Positions 19,109-27,302 of a stretch of 64,000 bases of DNA are shown in pieces; within the stretch, counting starts at the first letter, position 1; the number at the start of each line of letters is the position of its first letter. Under the pieces are notes generated by a model, which had not been told where the DNA came from, searched no databases, and was given only the letters and a program-made list of their open reading frames with translations. The translations under genes were made by a program, and so were the position numbers. Origin of the DNA: a virus; the IMG/VR virus record IMGVR_UViG_3300042889_001503, positions 124,001 through 188,000 of that record, one strand, 5' to 3'.

Positions 19109-21532
19109 TTAAAAATCAAATTTTACTAAAAACTGTTGAATCCCCTGTCTAAGAATAGGTGATTGTAGCTTTGATACAATCATAAGATTCATTTTGTCAT
19201 CGTAAAGCCCAATTTCTGAAATATATGGTGAGACACCTTGTGACCAAGTTGGGTTTGATGAACGTTGAAATTCTGCTTGACCAAGGTTTATCTTATATCT
19301 CATTTCATAGATAGTTGCTTGGATGTCGGTTTCTAATGAACCATAGAAATAATATTCGTCACCAAAATTAAGAGTAGGTGTTGTAAGATTTATTGGTGTT
19401 TTAGGTGGTAATGAAATGTAATTATTTAAGTTGTATTTTGTTGCGACAGTAGAGTTAAGCATATCGCTAGTTATAACAAATGTGTTCCCTGTTAATCCGC
19501 TTTGAGTTATATAACCATTTACTGTTGACGCACTTAATTGGTTTGTAAAGTTAATTATTGTCCAAGCGTTTGACAAAGGTCTACTACCGTCCTCAACTAT
19601 TTGACAAATAATTTGAAATTTATTTGCAATATAACCACCAAAAAGTGAATTATTTGTTATTTGATTTAAACAATTAAATTCTCCACCAAATCTAACAGCA
19701 ACGTTTTGACTACCCGGAGTTCCACAGTCAACGTTTGGTCCGGATATGGTTGAGTAGTAATTACAATGTAATGAATTAGTTGCTCCTGAGGTTGTATTTG
19801 TTAATAAATAACTAACATACATAGTTTGATTAGCACTTGTTAATACACCATTAAATGACCCTTCTTTTGAACTACAACTATTTGGAACGATTAGTGATGT
19901 TGTTGCTGCCGGTAAAGTCCAGTTACGGTTTGATTTATATGATAACGCCGCAATCAATTCTTCATCATCTATAATTATTATTTTTTGGTCAGGGAATACT
20001 TTACCAACTCTATTTGGTAATCCACTACTACTATTTTGGTGAGTGTCCCATAAAAAATAATATCGAATACCCGGATTATTCATATCACTACTTTTTGTTG
20101 ATTTAATATAGTGAGGTTCAAAAACGTTAATTAATACCTTGTCTTCAGGTGGACTAACATAAAATGTTTCACCAAAACAACATTCAGGGTTTTTATGCCA
20201 CATTAACCAAGGTAAATGTAGTTTAAAGTTTCTAGCGTCTCCTGTAATATCTTCAGGGATTGTTCCACTAATAGGTTGTTCTAATGCAAATTTTTCACCA
20301 TAAAAGAAATCAATAGATTGGTTTGTGTAATGAATAATTGCGATAGCTTTTTGTTCTTTAGGTGCGACTGTTATTTTATTGTAAAATGAGTCGTAGTAAT
20401 AAACTGAATCTTCAACATCGCCCGCCATATTAACAAAAGTTTGTCCACTATCGGACATATATCCTAAATATTCTTTAGTTCCAATGTATGATTTAGAGTT
20501 AAATGTTTTATAATCTTGAGAAATAGTGTCAATTAATCCCGCAGGATTCTCCGACCAAGGAATATTCATATTCCAAACTTTAACGTCAAATTCGTCTGTA
20601 TTACAAACAGATTCATAATTAATTACATCAGTGTTCCAATGTGGTGACGGTGTAATACTGTCATATAAATCAGTCATATTTGGCGGATACACTAATGTTC
20701 TAACATAAGAACATCCGGAGGCAATATATGAATAGTTTGGTGTTACTCTATCTAATGTTACAACATTTAAACAAATATCGACAATTCTGTATGTTAATAT
20801 ATTGTAACAACTATTAACATTTACAAAACTATTAATAATTGGTGTTGGAGTACAACCTGTTGGTGTTGTAACGCAACAAGATGATGACGGTGTTGGTGTT
20901 GGATATATGATACAAGCGTCGTATGATGGTGTTGGTGTCGGTGTTGGTGTCGGTGTTGGGGTAACAGAAATTGGTTCAGTGGTACAAGAACTTGAATTAC
21001 CGTCAAAATAAATTGTTATTAAATCACCTTTAGCTGGTAATCTAACAATGGTTGAATCACCGCAAGCTGAGTATATTATTTTAATGTTTGTTCCTCCGGT
21101 AAATGTTGAAATATCAACAACGTAGTTAGAATCAATCACATAGTTAGTATCGGTTAATGCACTCCAATTAGATGTGGATGAATCTCCACTAAAAAAACCT
21201 CTCATTGTTGCTCTATTATATATTGGAGAAACCGCTGGGTCTGAAAATGGAATACCAAACGTATTACTGTCATCAGGGTCAACGTAAATTGGATATTTTA
21301 CATTTTGTTTATTACTTTGTCCCGGAGCGGAATTTTGTGAATTAAAATTAGGTTCTAATATATTGTTACTAGATTGATTGTAAGATGTTCCGGTTAGTGT
21401 ATTATAAGACACTTCACTATCTCCAACTTGGAAATACGAAATGTTAAAATTACCTTCAGATAGTTTTTGTCTAGCTGTGTCGGTTAATCTTGTACTAATT
21501 AACGCTGATGTGTTTTTAATTATATATGCCAT
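19109..21532 (-). CDS. Tail fibre/baseplate-attached protein with Pro/Thr linker
   Basis: This 807-residue protein has a helical N-terminus (ALISTRLTDTARQKLSEGNF followed by a beta segment) that looks like a fibre attachment domain. Residues about 190-225 are a TPTPTP linker with a Cys pair. The middle is a beta-rich body. The C-terminal segment EIGLYDDKMNLMIVSKLQSP is a pattern common in fibre proteins that resemble tail collars (an x-EIGIYD-x-L-IA-x-K form). A TATTTATA element lies four bases before the ATG. With neighbouring fibre genes it forms a minus-strand block facing the plus-strand tail operon. I infer a long or side tail fibre; exact position in the virion is unknown. Confidence 0.6.
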   Translation of the reverse strand: MAYIIKNTSALISTRLTDTARQKLSEGNFNISYFQVGDSEVSYNTLTGTSYNQSSNNILEPNFNSQNSAPGQSNKQNVKYPIYVDPDDSNTFGIPFSDPAVSPIYNRATMRGFFSGDSSTSNWSALTDTNYVIDSNYVVDISTFTGGTNIKIIYSACGDSTIVRLPAKGDLITIYFDGNSSSCTTEPISVTPTPTPTPTPTPSYDACIIYPTPTPSSSCCVTTPTGCTPTPIINSFVNVNSCYNILTYRIVDICLNVVTLDRVTPNYSYIASGCSYVRTLVYPPNMTDLYDSITPSPHWNTDVINYESVCNTDEFDVKVWNMNIPWSENPAGLIDTISQDYKTFNSKSYIGTKEYLGYMSDSGQTFVNMAGDVEDSVYYYDSFYNKITVAPKEQKAIAIIHYTNQSIDFFYGEKFALEQPISGTIPEDITGDARNFKLHLPWLMWHKNPECCFGETFYVSPPEDKVLINVFEPHYIKSTKSSDMNNPGIRYYFLWDTHQNSSSGLPNRVGKVFPDQKIIIIDDEELIAALSYKSNRNWTLPAATTSLIVPNSCSSKEGSFNGVLTSANQTMYVSYLLTNTTSGATNSLHCNYYSTISGPNVDCGTPGSQNVAVRFGGEFNCLNQITNNSLFGGYIANKFQIICQIVEDGSRPLSNAWTIINFTNQLSASTVNGYITQSGLTGNTFVITSDMLNSTVATKYNLNNYISLPPKTPINLTTPTLNFGDEYYFYGSLETDIQATIYEMRYKINLGQAEFQRSSNPTWSQGVSPYISEIGLYDDKMNLMIVSKLQSPILRQGIQQFLVKFDF

Positions 21533-21536
21533 ACTG

Positions 21537-21544
21537 TATAAATA
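21537..21544 (-). promoter_or_regulatory. TATTTATA element before the 807-residue fibre gene
   Basis: In gene direction the sequence reads TATTTATA-CAGT-ATG. The gap of four bases to the start codon would leave almost no leader if the element is a promoter core. Confidence 0.4.
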
Positions 21545-21559
21545 TTCTGTGTTTTATTA

Positions 21560-22855
21560 TTAGTTAATAATTATTGAACAACAATCGCATCCACTAATAA
21601 CCGGATTACTAATTGAGTAGTTATCGTTACTATATCCAACAACACATTTTCCTGTTGTTGTTTTGTCAACTCTTGATGATGTAGAGATTGTTATTGTATC
21701 ACTATTAGAGATTGTTAATGAACTCCAAACATCACTAATATTTGATTGGTAAACATAATCCGTTTGACATCCTGCGGCGGTATTAACAGATTGATTAACA
21801 CTATTTGAAGTGCTTGTTAATAATACTTCATCACCATTTTTATATAATAATGTTGAAGTGGTTAGTATTGATGTTCCACTATTAGGTGATGAATAGAAAT
21901 TATTGTTATGTATTAAATCAAAAGTTATTGTTGCTCCGTTAGGTAACGGTGGGTTCACTACTACTGTTGTTTGATATGAATTTGCTAACGACACATTATT
22001 GTTAACCGGTTTTGTATTAGTTGTGTAAAGAGATATTGTATACGTTGTTGATGGGATTTCAGTTTTTACTATTTCCGTACTTAAATGAACATTCCCAATT
22101 GAATCAAGAACTGCTAAAATATAAGTTCCACTACAAAGGTTTGTAAATATTGGAGATGATGAATAGGTTACACCATTATCAATTGAATAACTGAAAGGTG
22201 GGTTATCTAAATCAACATTAAAAATAATACTACCGTCACATATACACGTAGGTTGGTTTACACTTCTTCTAAAATTACCTTGTTGTATTACGGGACAATT
22301 ACCTAAAGTTTGGGTAAAGTATACTGAAACCCCCCCAACACTCTGCCAATTACTTGGTGGGTTTGATGTTGAGTTAGTTGGATATTTTGATGAGATAACA
22401 TTACCTGTTCCCCCCGGTTGATAATTATTTATTACAAATCTAGCGGGGTTCAGAGTTGCGTCCCAAGTGATTGTAATTGTTGAATTCAATTCATTATCCT
22501 TCCAAGAAGGGTATCCACCAACTAAACCATTTGGTATGAAAGTTTTATGTACAACAGTTCCTAAATAACTAGATTCAAATGATAAACAGAATGGATTATA
22601 AGTAATATTCACCGGTGGTAATAATGATAAATTGTTACCACAATACGTATTGTAAAGGAAAATTGAGTTTGGTGTGGTGTTAGTTTTTATTGTTACGCCC
22701 GCTTGTAATAAAGGTAATGATAAACCTGTTGCTGGGGCGGCAACAGGATAAAGTGTTGCAACGGTTCCAAAGACACTATCAAGATAAATTGTGTATGGTC
22801 CCGGTGATGACGTTGTCCCCGTTATTTTTATTGTGTAATATTTTTCTGTGCTCAT
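21560..22855 (-). CDS. Fibre-type protein with one SprB-like repeat
   Basis: This 431-residue protein opens with a beta-rich module (YTIKITGTTSSPGPYTIYLD) that is also found, in varied form, at the start of the 751-residue neighbour (SFVSPGPFNIYLTDD). Residues about 198-265 hold a SprB-like repeat: QPTCICDGSIIF, then NPPFSYSIDNGVTY, then LCSGTYILAVLDS. No enzymatic motif or membrane helix is visible. It starts three bases after the neighbouring fibre gene. I infer an adhesive fibre component. Confidence 0.55.
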   Translation of the reverse strand: MSTEKYYTIKITGTTSSPGPYTIYLDSVFGTVATLYPVAAPATGLSLPLLQAGVTIKTNTTPNSIFLYNTYCGNNLSLLPPVNITYNPFCLSFESSYLGTVVHKTFIPNGLVGGYPSWKDNELNSTITITWDATLNPARFVINNYQPGGTGNVISSKYPTNSTSNPPSNWQSVGGVSVYFTQTLGNCPVIQQGNFRRSVNQPTCICDGSIIFNVDLDNPPFSYSIDNGVTYSSSPIFTNLCSGTYILAVLDSIGNVHLSTEIVKTEIPSTTYTISLYTTNTKPVNNNVSLANSYQTTVVVNPPLPNGATITFDLIHNNNFYSSPNSGTSILTTSTLLYKNGDEVLLTSTSNSVNQSVNTAAGCQTDYVYQSNISDVWSSLTISNSDTITISTSSRVDKTTTGKCVVGYSNDNYSISNPVISGCDCCSIIIN

Positions 22856-22858
22856 AAA

Positions 22859-25114
22859 TTATCCGATTATATATGTTGATGATGAATATGTAACATTTCC
22901 ACCTGAATATCTGTATGCTAATACATCTGGCGGTGTTGGAACATAATTAATAATTGGGGTTGCCCATATTTCAAAACTACTAGTATCGGCAGAATTAGGG
23001 TATAATGTTGTATATTGACATAATAATGTGTTGTTGTAGAAACCCCCTTGAAAAGACCCTTCAGAACCAAGATTATTAAAGTTACATACAGAACCGGATA
23101 ATGATGGTATTATTGAAGGTGATGTTCCTGAATATGGGTATGTACTTGTTGACCAATCATTGGTAAATATTTTTTCTCCTATTGTTTGTGCTGAAAATGT
23201 GGTTGTGAGTGCTGTGATATAATATAAAAATTCAAATACGGGGGCATAATAGATACCATACCAACCAAAACTTGTATTGGCAGAAAAGTATTGATTAAAT
23301 TGTGTATTCCCGGTTGAAGAATCGTTAACAACCGATAATACCCCACTAATACGTGATACACAATCGATATCACAAGTAGAAATGGTATATCCGCTTGTGA
23401 TTGTATTTGCGGTTATATTAAAAAAGTAATTTCCGCCTGATGTTGTCCCGGTTAATACCGTTGATGATGGGTGAATTAGTGCCGCGTTTGTACCACTTTG
23501 GTCACCACAAGCATGTGGGTGATTCGTTTTTGGAAAATACCAACCAAAATATCTATAATACCCCAAATTTGTGTTATTAGGGTTATATCCTAATGAGTTT
23601 GAAAGGTTGATGGCGGCTATCCAAGAATCGTAAAATGTTGATATTACGGTTGATGAACCGGTAATGCTAAACACTCCTCTATTGCTACCATCAGTTAAAA
23701 ATGTTTTTTTGTAAGTTATATCATTTGGGTCTGTTTTACAACTAGTTAGGGCACCTTGAGGATATTGAAAATCATAAGTACAAACTTTATTATTATAATA
23801 AAAATCGGCACTATCATATGGTAAATTACCATTTGTGTCTGCGTATCTAATATTGTTAAATGTACCTCCAAATTGTTGTTGTGATAAAATACGTTGAGCG
23901 TCTTGAAATAATGTACTAACACCATTCAGTTCGGTGGTATCGTAATACTTAAAATAATCCTCACTAAATAAAGTATTTGAAGAACATCCGGACACTGTAA
24001 ACTTTACGTTTATTTTACAATTATTTGTAATTCCTGTTATTGTTGAACCAATAATTTTGTATGGGTTAGTATATGCACAACTATTACAATTAAAGTTATC
24101 TAAACACGTTATAAGTAAGTCCCAATCAGTATTTGCTTCTGCGGGGATTACATCAATAATTATTTCATCACCGGGATTTCTTGTTAATCCTGTTAAACAA
24201 GTTATTTTTGTAAAATAACTTGCGGTTGCGGCTGATTTAGAGATTAAAGATGGAGTATATGCGTTGGAACTATTTGTACCAATTACCCAATTTTCCAATC
24301 CAATATCATTAAGATAACTACTACCTCTAAATGATAATTTAATTGTATCCGGATTCGCTTTACCTTGAAATTTCCAAGCAATAAAATTTGTGGTTGGAGA
24401 CAACACATATGTTGATGAAACTGGTTGAGGTATTCCTTGACTTTGTGAACTAAATGTAATGTTATGATTATAACCGCTAGCCCAATATTCAGTTTTTGTG
24501 TTAGTTTGATTAAAACAAGTTAATGGTTGTATTGTTGTTGTTGGAAGACAATTACCATCAAACAATATACTATTGGTCCCACCTGTGTTTGAAAAAGTTA
24601 ACCCACTTACAATTACTTTTTGAATAATAGGGGTGTAAATACCTTCGGGTAAAGGTATAGAAGATATGCCCAAAAATGGGTGGGGAATATCGTATTGTCC
24701 TGAAAAAACTGAACCAAATCCGGTTCTTTTTTGTAATGTTGTTGTATCGTTTGGACCATACCAATGAATAACATAGTCCGTAATATTTTGACAAGACCCT
24801 GTTAAAAAACCACAAGACAATCTTGTTATTGTTGTTGCAGAATAGTTAGATAATCCTAAATTACAAGTTTGACATATGTTGTTATCTCTAACAGGTATTG
24901 TAAAACAATAAAGTAAGTTAACATCTTTTAAGTAAAGGGTGGTTGTTCCGGTAGGAATATTACTAAAAATAAATGGACATCCAATTGTAAGTTGATTTTT
25001 TGTTACAGAACTAAAGGGTGTTGAACTATAATCATCGGTTAAATAGATGTTAAATGGTCCCGGTGAAACGAAACTTGATGTTAGACAGGTTGCTGCTGAA
25101 AATGTTGTTGGCAT
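22859..25114 (-). CDS. Large fibre-type protein, paralogue of the 728-residue protein
   Basis: This 751-residue protein aligns by eye along much of its length with the protein encoded at 27303-29489. Both share an N-terminal cysteine module (CQTCNLGLSNYS against CTTCDLSFDSYS), LTGSCQ, an FVAWKF/YFAWKF-type segment, TSLTRN(P/T)GD, a CNSCAY or CNICAY pair, an SGC-x-S/T-N segment and a similar C-terminal domain. The many paired Cys residues suggest metal or disulfide stabilisation. No catalytic motif is seen. Duplication followed by divergence is the simplest explanation. It is placed among SprB-containing proteins, so a receptor-binding or fibre role is inferred. Confidence 0.55.
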   Translation of the reverse strand: MPTTFSAATCLTSSFVSPGPFNIYLTDDYSSTPFSSVTKNQLTIGCPFIFSNIPTGTTTLYLKDVNLLYCFTIPVRDNNICQTCNLGLSNYSATTITRLSCGFLTGSCQNITDYVIHWYGPNDTTTLQKRTGFGSVFSGQYDIPHPFLGISSIPLPEGIYTPIIQKVIVSGLTFSNTGGTNSILFDGNCLPTTTIQPLTCFNQTNTKTEYWASGYNHNITFSSQSQGIPQPVSSTYVLSPTTNFIAWKFQGKANPDTIKLSFRGSSYLNDIGLENWVIGTNSSNAYTPSLISKSAATASYFTKITCLTGLTRNPGDEIIIDVIPAEANTDWDLLITCLDNFNCNSCAYTNPYKIIGSTITGITNNCKINVKFTVSGCSSNTLFSEDYFKYYDTTELNGVSTLFQDAQRILSQQQFGGTFNNIRYADTNGNLPYDSADFYYNNKVCTYDFQYPQGALTSCKTDPNDITYKKTFLTDGSNRGVFSITGSSTVISTFYDSWIAAINLSNSLGYNPNNTNLGYYRYFGWYFPKTNHPHACGDQSGTNAALIHPSSTVLTGTTSGGNYFFNITANTITSGYTISTCDIDCVSRISGVLSVVNDSSTGNTQFNQYFSANTSFGWYGIYYAPVFEFLYYITALTTTFSAQTIGEKIFTNDWSTSTYPYSGTSPSIIPSLSGSVCNFNNLGSEGSFQGGFYNNTLLCQYTTLYPNSADTSSFEIWATPIINYVPTPPDVLAYRYSGGNVTYSSSTYIIG

Positions 25115-25121
25115 ATATGTT

Positions 25122-25784
25122 TTAAGTTATATCAAATGTGTATCCGGACATTACCGTAGGAAGACATTCTTCCACAAAAGTTTCTTCTATACTAGCACCA
25201 AACGTGCAAATTTTTGGTGTGAATATTTCACAAACTGTTGTTGCCGTGTAATCACCATAAAAATCAACCGTAGTTGCGGTGTATGAACCATTTCCAACCA
25301 TTTCAAGTGCTGGTGAGACATTTCCGTTATTCAACCAAGTGACGGTATATGGGGCGGTTCCTCCCGATATTGATACCGAGACTTCGCCATCTTCGAGACC
25401 CCAAACTGATGGTGGAGAACTTTCACATACTACACTCATTGGTAAAATTGTTACAATTCCACATTCGTTTTGATATCCTATGATTGTAGGGGGTACAACA
25501 ACGGGTGGTGTATAACAAGGAAATAAAATAATACATTGATTACAACTATATGAAATAAATATTGGAGGAGTTGAGGATACGTTTTTTAATGGTATAGGCG
25601 GGTTTGTGATAACGGTGTTTGAACTACCACTATATGTTACGCATCCTGAGTATGAACCAATAACAAGTCCGTATGTTGTTCCAACAGTATCTGTGAAACC
25701 ATTCCAAGGCACAAACGGGTTAGAGTTATTTGGAACCCCAAAAACCTTTGTTCTATCACAGCAAGAAGTAAAGTAATATATCAT
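25122..25784 (-). CDS. Small fibre-type protein with a SprB-like repeat
   Basis: This 220-residue protein begins MIYYFTSCCDRTKVFGVPN. Residues about 125-190 form one SprB-like repeat (DGEVSVSISGGTAPYTVTW, then NGSYTATTVD), and a Cys-containing C-terminal segment follows. It is the first gene of a four-gene fibre transcript on the minus strand, with seven bases before the next gene. A TATTTATA element lies 19 bases upstream of the ATG. It probably forms an adhesive module. Confidence 0.5.
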   Translation of the reverse strand: MIYYFTSCCDRTKVFGVPNNSNPFVPWNGFTDTVGTTYGLVIGSYSGCVTYSGSSNTVITNPPIPLKNVSSTPPIFISYSCNQCIILFPCYTPPVVVPPTIIGYQNECGIVTILPMSVVCESSPPSVWGLEDGEVSVSISGGTAPYTVTWLNNGNVSPALEMVGNGSYTATTVDFYGDYTATTVCEIFTPKICTFGASIEETFVEECLPTVMSGYTFDIT

Positions 25785-25803
25785 TATACAAGTTTTATTT
25801 TAC

Positions 25804-25811
25804 TATAAATA
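25804..25811 (-). promoter_or_regulatory. TATTTATA element before the 220-residue fibre gene
   Basis: In gene direction TATTTATA-GTAAAATAAAAC precedes the ATG by 19 bases. The A-rich sequence after the element resembles that before the genes at 44565 and 50485. Confidence 0.45.
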
Positions 25812-25819
25812 ATCTAAAG

Positions 25820-25850
25820 TTTGATTTTATTAAAATATAATTGACATTTG
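25820..25850 (+). promoter_or_regulatory. Possible Bacteroidetes-type promoter
   Basis: TTTG (25820-25823), 19 bases, then GACATTTG (25843-25850), one to two mismatches from TAnnTTTG. It would serve the isolated small plus-strand gene at 25888. Confidence 0.3.
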
Positions 25851-25876
25851 TTGTTAATAAATGGTGAGGTAGTTGA

Positions 25877-25884
25877 TATTTATA
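25877..25884 (+). promoter_or_regulatory. TATTTATA element before a small gene
   Basis: TATTTATA lies three bases before the ATG at 25888. The close spacing repeats what is seen before 56408 and 58034. Confidence 0.35.
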
Positions 25885-25887
25885 GAT

Positions 25888-26070
25888 ATGAAACTTATAG
25901 ACACAATATCAAATGTTGTTACTGAGGCTAAAAATGTCTACGAAACGGCTTGTGACAAAGGTGTTCCTGAGAAGGAACTTGATAGATTAGAAAAAAATTA
26001 CTACGAATCCTTAAAACTTCTAAGGATATATGAAAATTTAGGTAAGAGAGAAAATAAACCTATTGATTAA
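25888..26070 (+). CDS. Small helical protein of unknown function
   Basis: This 60-residue protein starts MKLIDTISNVVTEAKNVYE. I prefer the ATG at 25888 to the upstream TTG at 25873, which overlaps the TATTTATA element. It is predicted to be almost all helix, and the N-terminus MKLIDTISNVVTE resembles the short (V/L/I)-x-E leader of proteins further right. It is the only plus-strand gene inside the minus-strand fibre block and overlaps the end of the opposing 212-residue gene by four bases. Function unknown. Confidence 0.5.
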   Translation: MKLIDTISNVVTEAKNVYETACDKGVPEKELDRLEKNYYESLKLLRIYENLGKRENKPID

Positions 26071-26705
26071 TAAATTTTAGTAAGTGTAAAATTTCTTGAA
26101 AATATTTGATTTCCCGCATTAGTGGTATTCCATTGGACATTCACCGATAATGTGTTGATTATTGTGGTGTCAAATGTCGTATTATTAATCTCACTTAATG
26201 GATATCCTTCATAGGTAAGTCCAGAATCTTTAAGGTAGGAGAATAGTCCACCGGATGATATTGAAGCAACGGTGGTTCCCCCGATTTGTCTTATCGTGAA
26301 ATATAGTGTTAATAACCAAGGCTTTGAGGTTGAGGTATCCAAATCTATTACTCCTGTATCAATGAGTAATGTCCCACCAGTTGTTCTAACGTGAACGTGG
26401 ATTGTTGCGGTGTTAATGCAAGACAAAACGCCATCGAATGATGCTTGAAACGAATCACCAACTCTGAAACTATTTGCAGGAACAGACAAAGTCCCAACAC
26501 CCGGTCCTATTACACTAGTCTCGACAGTGGTTGCGGATACCGTAGCGCTATCACCTGTTTGGGCAAATAAACCATATGCCAACGGAAACGGTGTTAATGT
26601 TGATTGTTTTATTTTATATGTTGTTCCCGAAAGTTCAACAGCATATTCTGCATTTGAGGTTGTAGCGGTTAATTCGGGTAATCCTGATATTGGTAAATCT
26701 GGCAT
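26067..26705 (-). CDS. Virion protein, tail or fibre accessory
   Basis: This 212-residue protein begins with LPISGLPELTATTSNAEYAV followed by a TYKIKQSTL segment. This start is a common form among phage structural proteins that lead into a beta-rich C-terminal domain. The rest is a jelly-roll-like, Ser/Thr/Gly-rich sequence with no catalytic motif. A TATTTATA element is 11 bases upstream of the ATG. Its place between fibre genes supports a small fibre or decoration protein. Confidence 0.5.
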   Translation of the reverse strand: MPDLPISGLPELTATTSNAEYAVELSGTTYKIKQSTLTPFPLAYGLFAQTGDSATVSATTVETSVIGPGVGTLSVPANSFRVGDSFQASFDGVLSCINTATIHVHVRTTGGTLLIDTGVIDLDTSTSKPWLLTLYFTIRQIGGTTVASISSGGLFSYLKDSGLTYEGYPLSEINNTTFDTTIINTLSVNVQWNTTNAGNQIFSRNFTLTKIY

Positions 26706-26716
26706 ATCTTTTTATT

Positions 26717-26724
26717 TATAAATA
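26717..26724 (-). promoter_or_regulatory. TATTTATA element before the 212-residue virion gene
   Basis: In gene direction TATTTATA-AATAAAAAGAT-ATG, an 11-base gap. Confidence 0.45.
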
Positions 26725-26726
26725 GT

Positions 26727-27299
26727 TTATGTTATAATAATTTTTGACCCATTGGCTTGTAAAATGTAAAACCCGTTGGCTTGTTCTAAATAATATATTG
26801 GAGTCGGTGTAGGTGTTTGTGTGTGGGTTGGAGTTATAGTTGGTGTCGGTGTTGGAGTAAGAGTGTTTGTTGGGGTTTGTGTGTGGGTTGGAGTTATAGT
26901 TGGTGTCGGTGTTGGAGTAAGAGTGTTTGTTGGGGTTTGTGTGTGGGTTGGAGTTATAGTTGGTGTCGGTGTTGGAGTAAGAGTGTTTGTTGGAGTTATA
27001 GTTGGTGTCGGTGTTGGAGTAAGAGTGTTTGTTGGGGTTTGAGTCATTGTTGGGGTTGGCGTTGGGTATAAAGAGTTACAATTAATAATATTAAATCGTT
27101 CACACCCATCCGAGGTTATAATTTTAATACCGACAGCGGGTGCCATATCAAATGGAATTGGTAATACAATTTCTACAGATGCTGGTACAGGTGTGTTAAT
27201 TTGAACAATATATCCACAATTATTCCCATAGACATCACATACGTAAACATCGTATGGGTAAGTTAACCCTGTGATACTATTTAGGATTATTGATGTCAT
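26727..27299 (-). CDS. Fibre-type protein with a Pro/Thr tandem-repeat stalk
   Basis: This 190-residue protein has an N-terminal beta module (residues 1-75: [20 protein letters not shown], then a DGCERFNI end) that is clearly related to the free-standing 73-residue protein at 30583-30804. Residues about 79-163 are [20 protein letters not shown]-type repeats, encoded by near-perfect 60-base tandem units. A short C-terminal segment ([20 protein letters not shown]) may be a tip or anchor. It starts three bases after the stop of the 728-residue gene. The design, a small globular head on a stalk of variable length, suggests a fibre or spacer protein. Confidence 0.55.
   Translation of the reverse strand: MTSIILNSITGLTYPYDVYVCDVYGNNCGYIVQINTPVPASVEIVLPIPFDMAPAVGIKIITSDGCERFNIINCNSLYPTPTPTMTQTPTNTLTPTPTPTITPTNTLTPTPTPTITPTHTQTPTNTLTPTPTPTITPTHTQTPTNTLTPTPTPTITPTHTQTPTPTPIYYLEQANGFYILQANGSKIIIT
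26819..27042 (-). repeat. 60-base near-identical tandem repeat array
   Basis: The unit starting GTGTGGGTTGGAGTTATAGT (plus strand) occurs at 26821 and 26881 in identical 60-base copies. A third copy at 26941 matches for about 53 bases. A shorter 42-base copy follows to about 27042. The frame is kept, so the repeat lengthens the Pro/Thr stalk by 20 residues per unit. Near-zero divergence points to recent expansion. Confidence 0.95.
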
Positions 27300-27302
27300 A
27301 AA

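Noticed and set aside
26819-27042. Possible CRISPR-like array
   Set aside because: The units are directly adjacent and coding, with no unique spacers between copies and no dyad symmetry; it is an in-frame protein repeat.
26817-27071. Two long plus-strand reading frames across the 60-base repeats
   Set aside because: They are antisense by-products of the Pro/Thr repeat, with very biased composition ([15 protein letters not shown]) and no folded-domain character.
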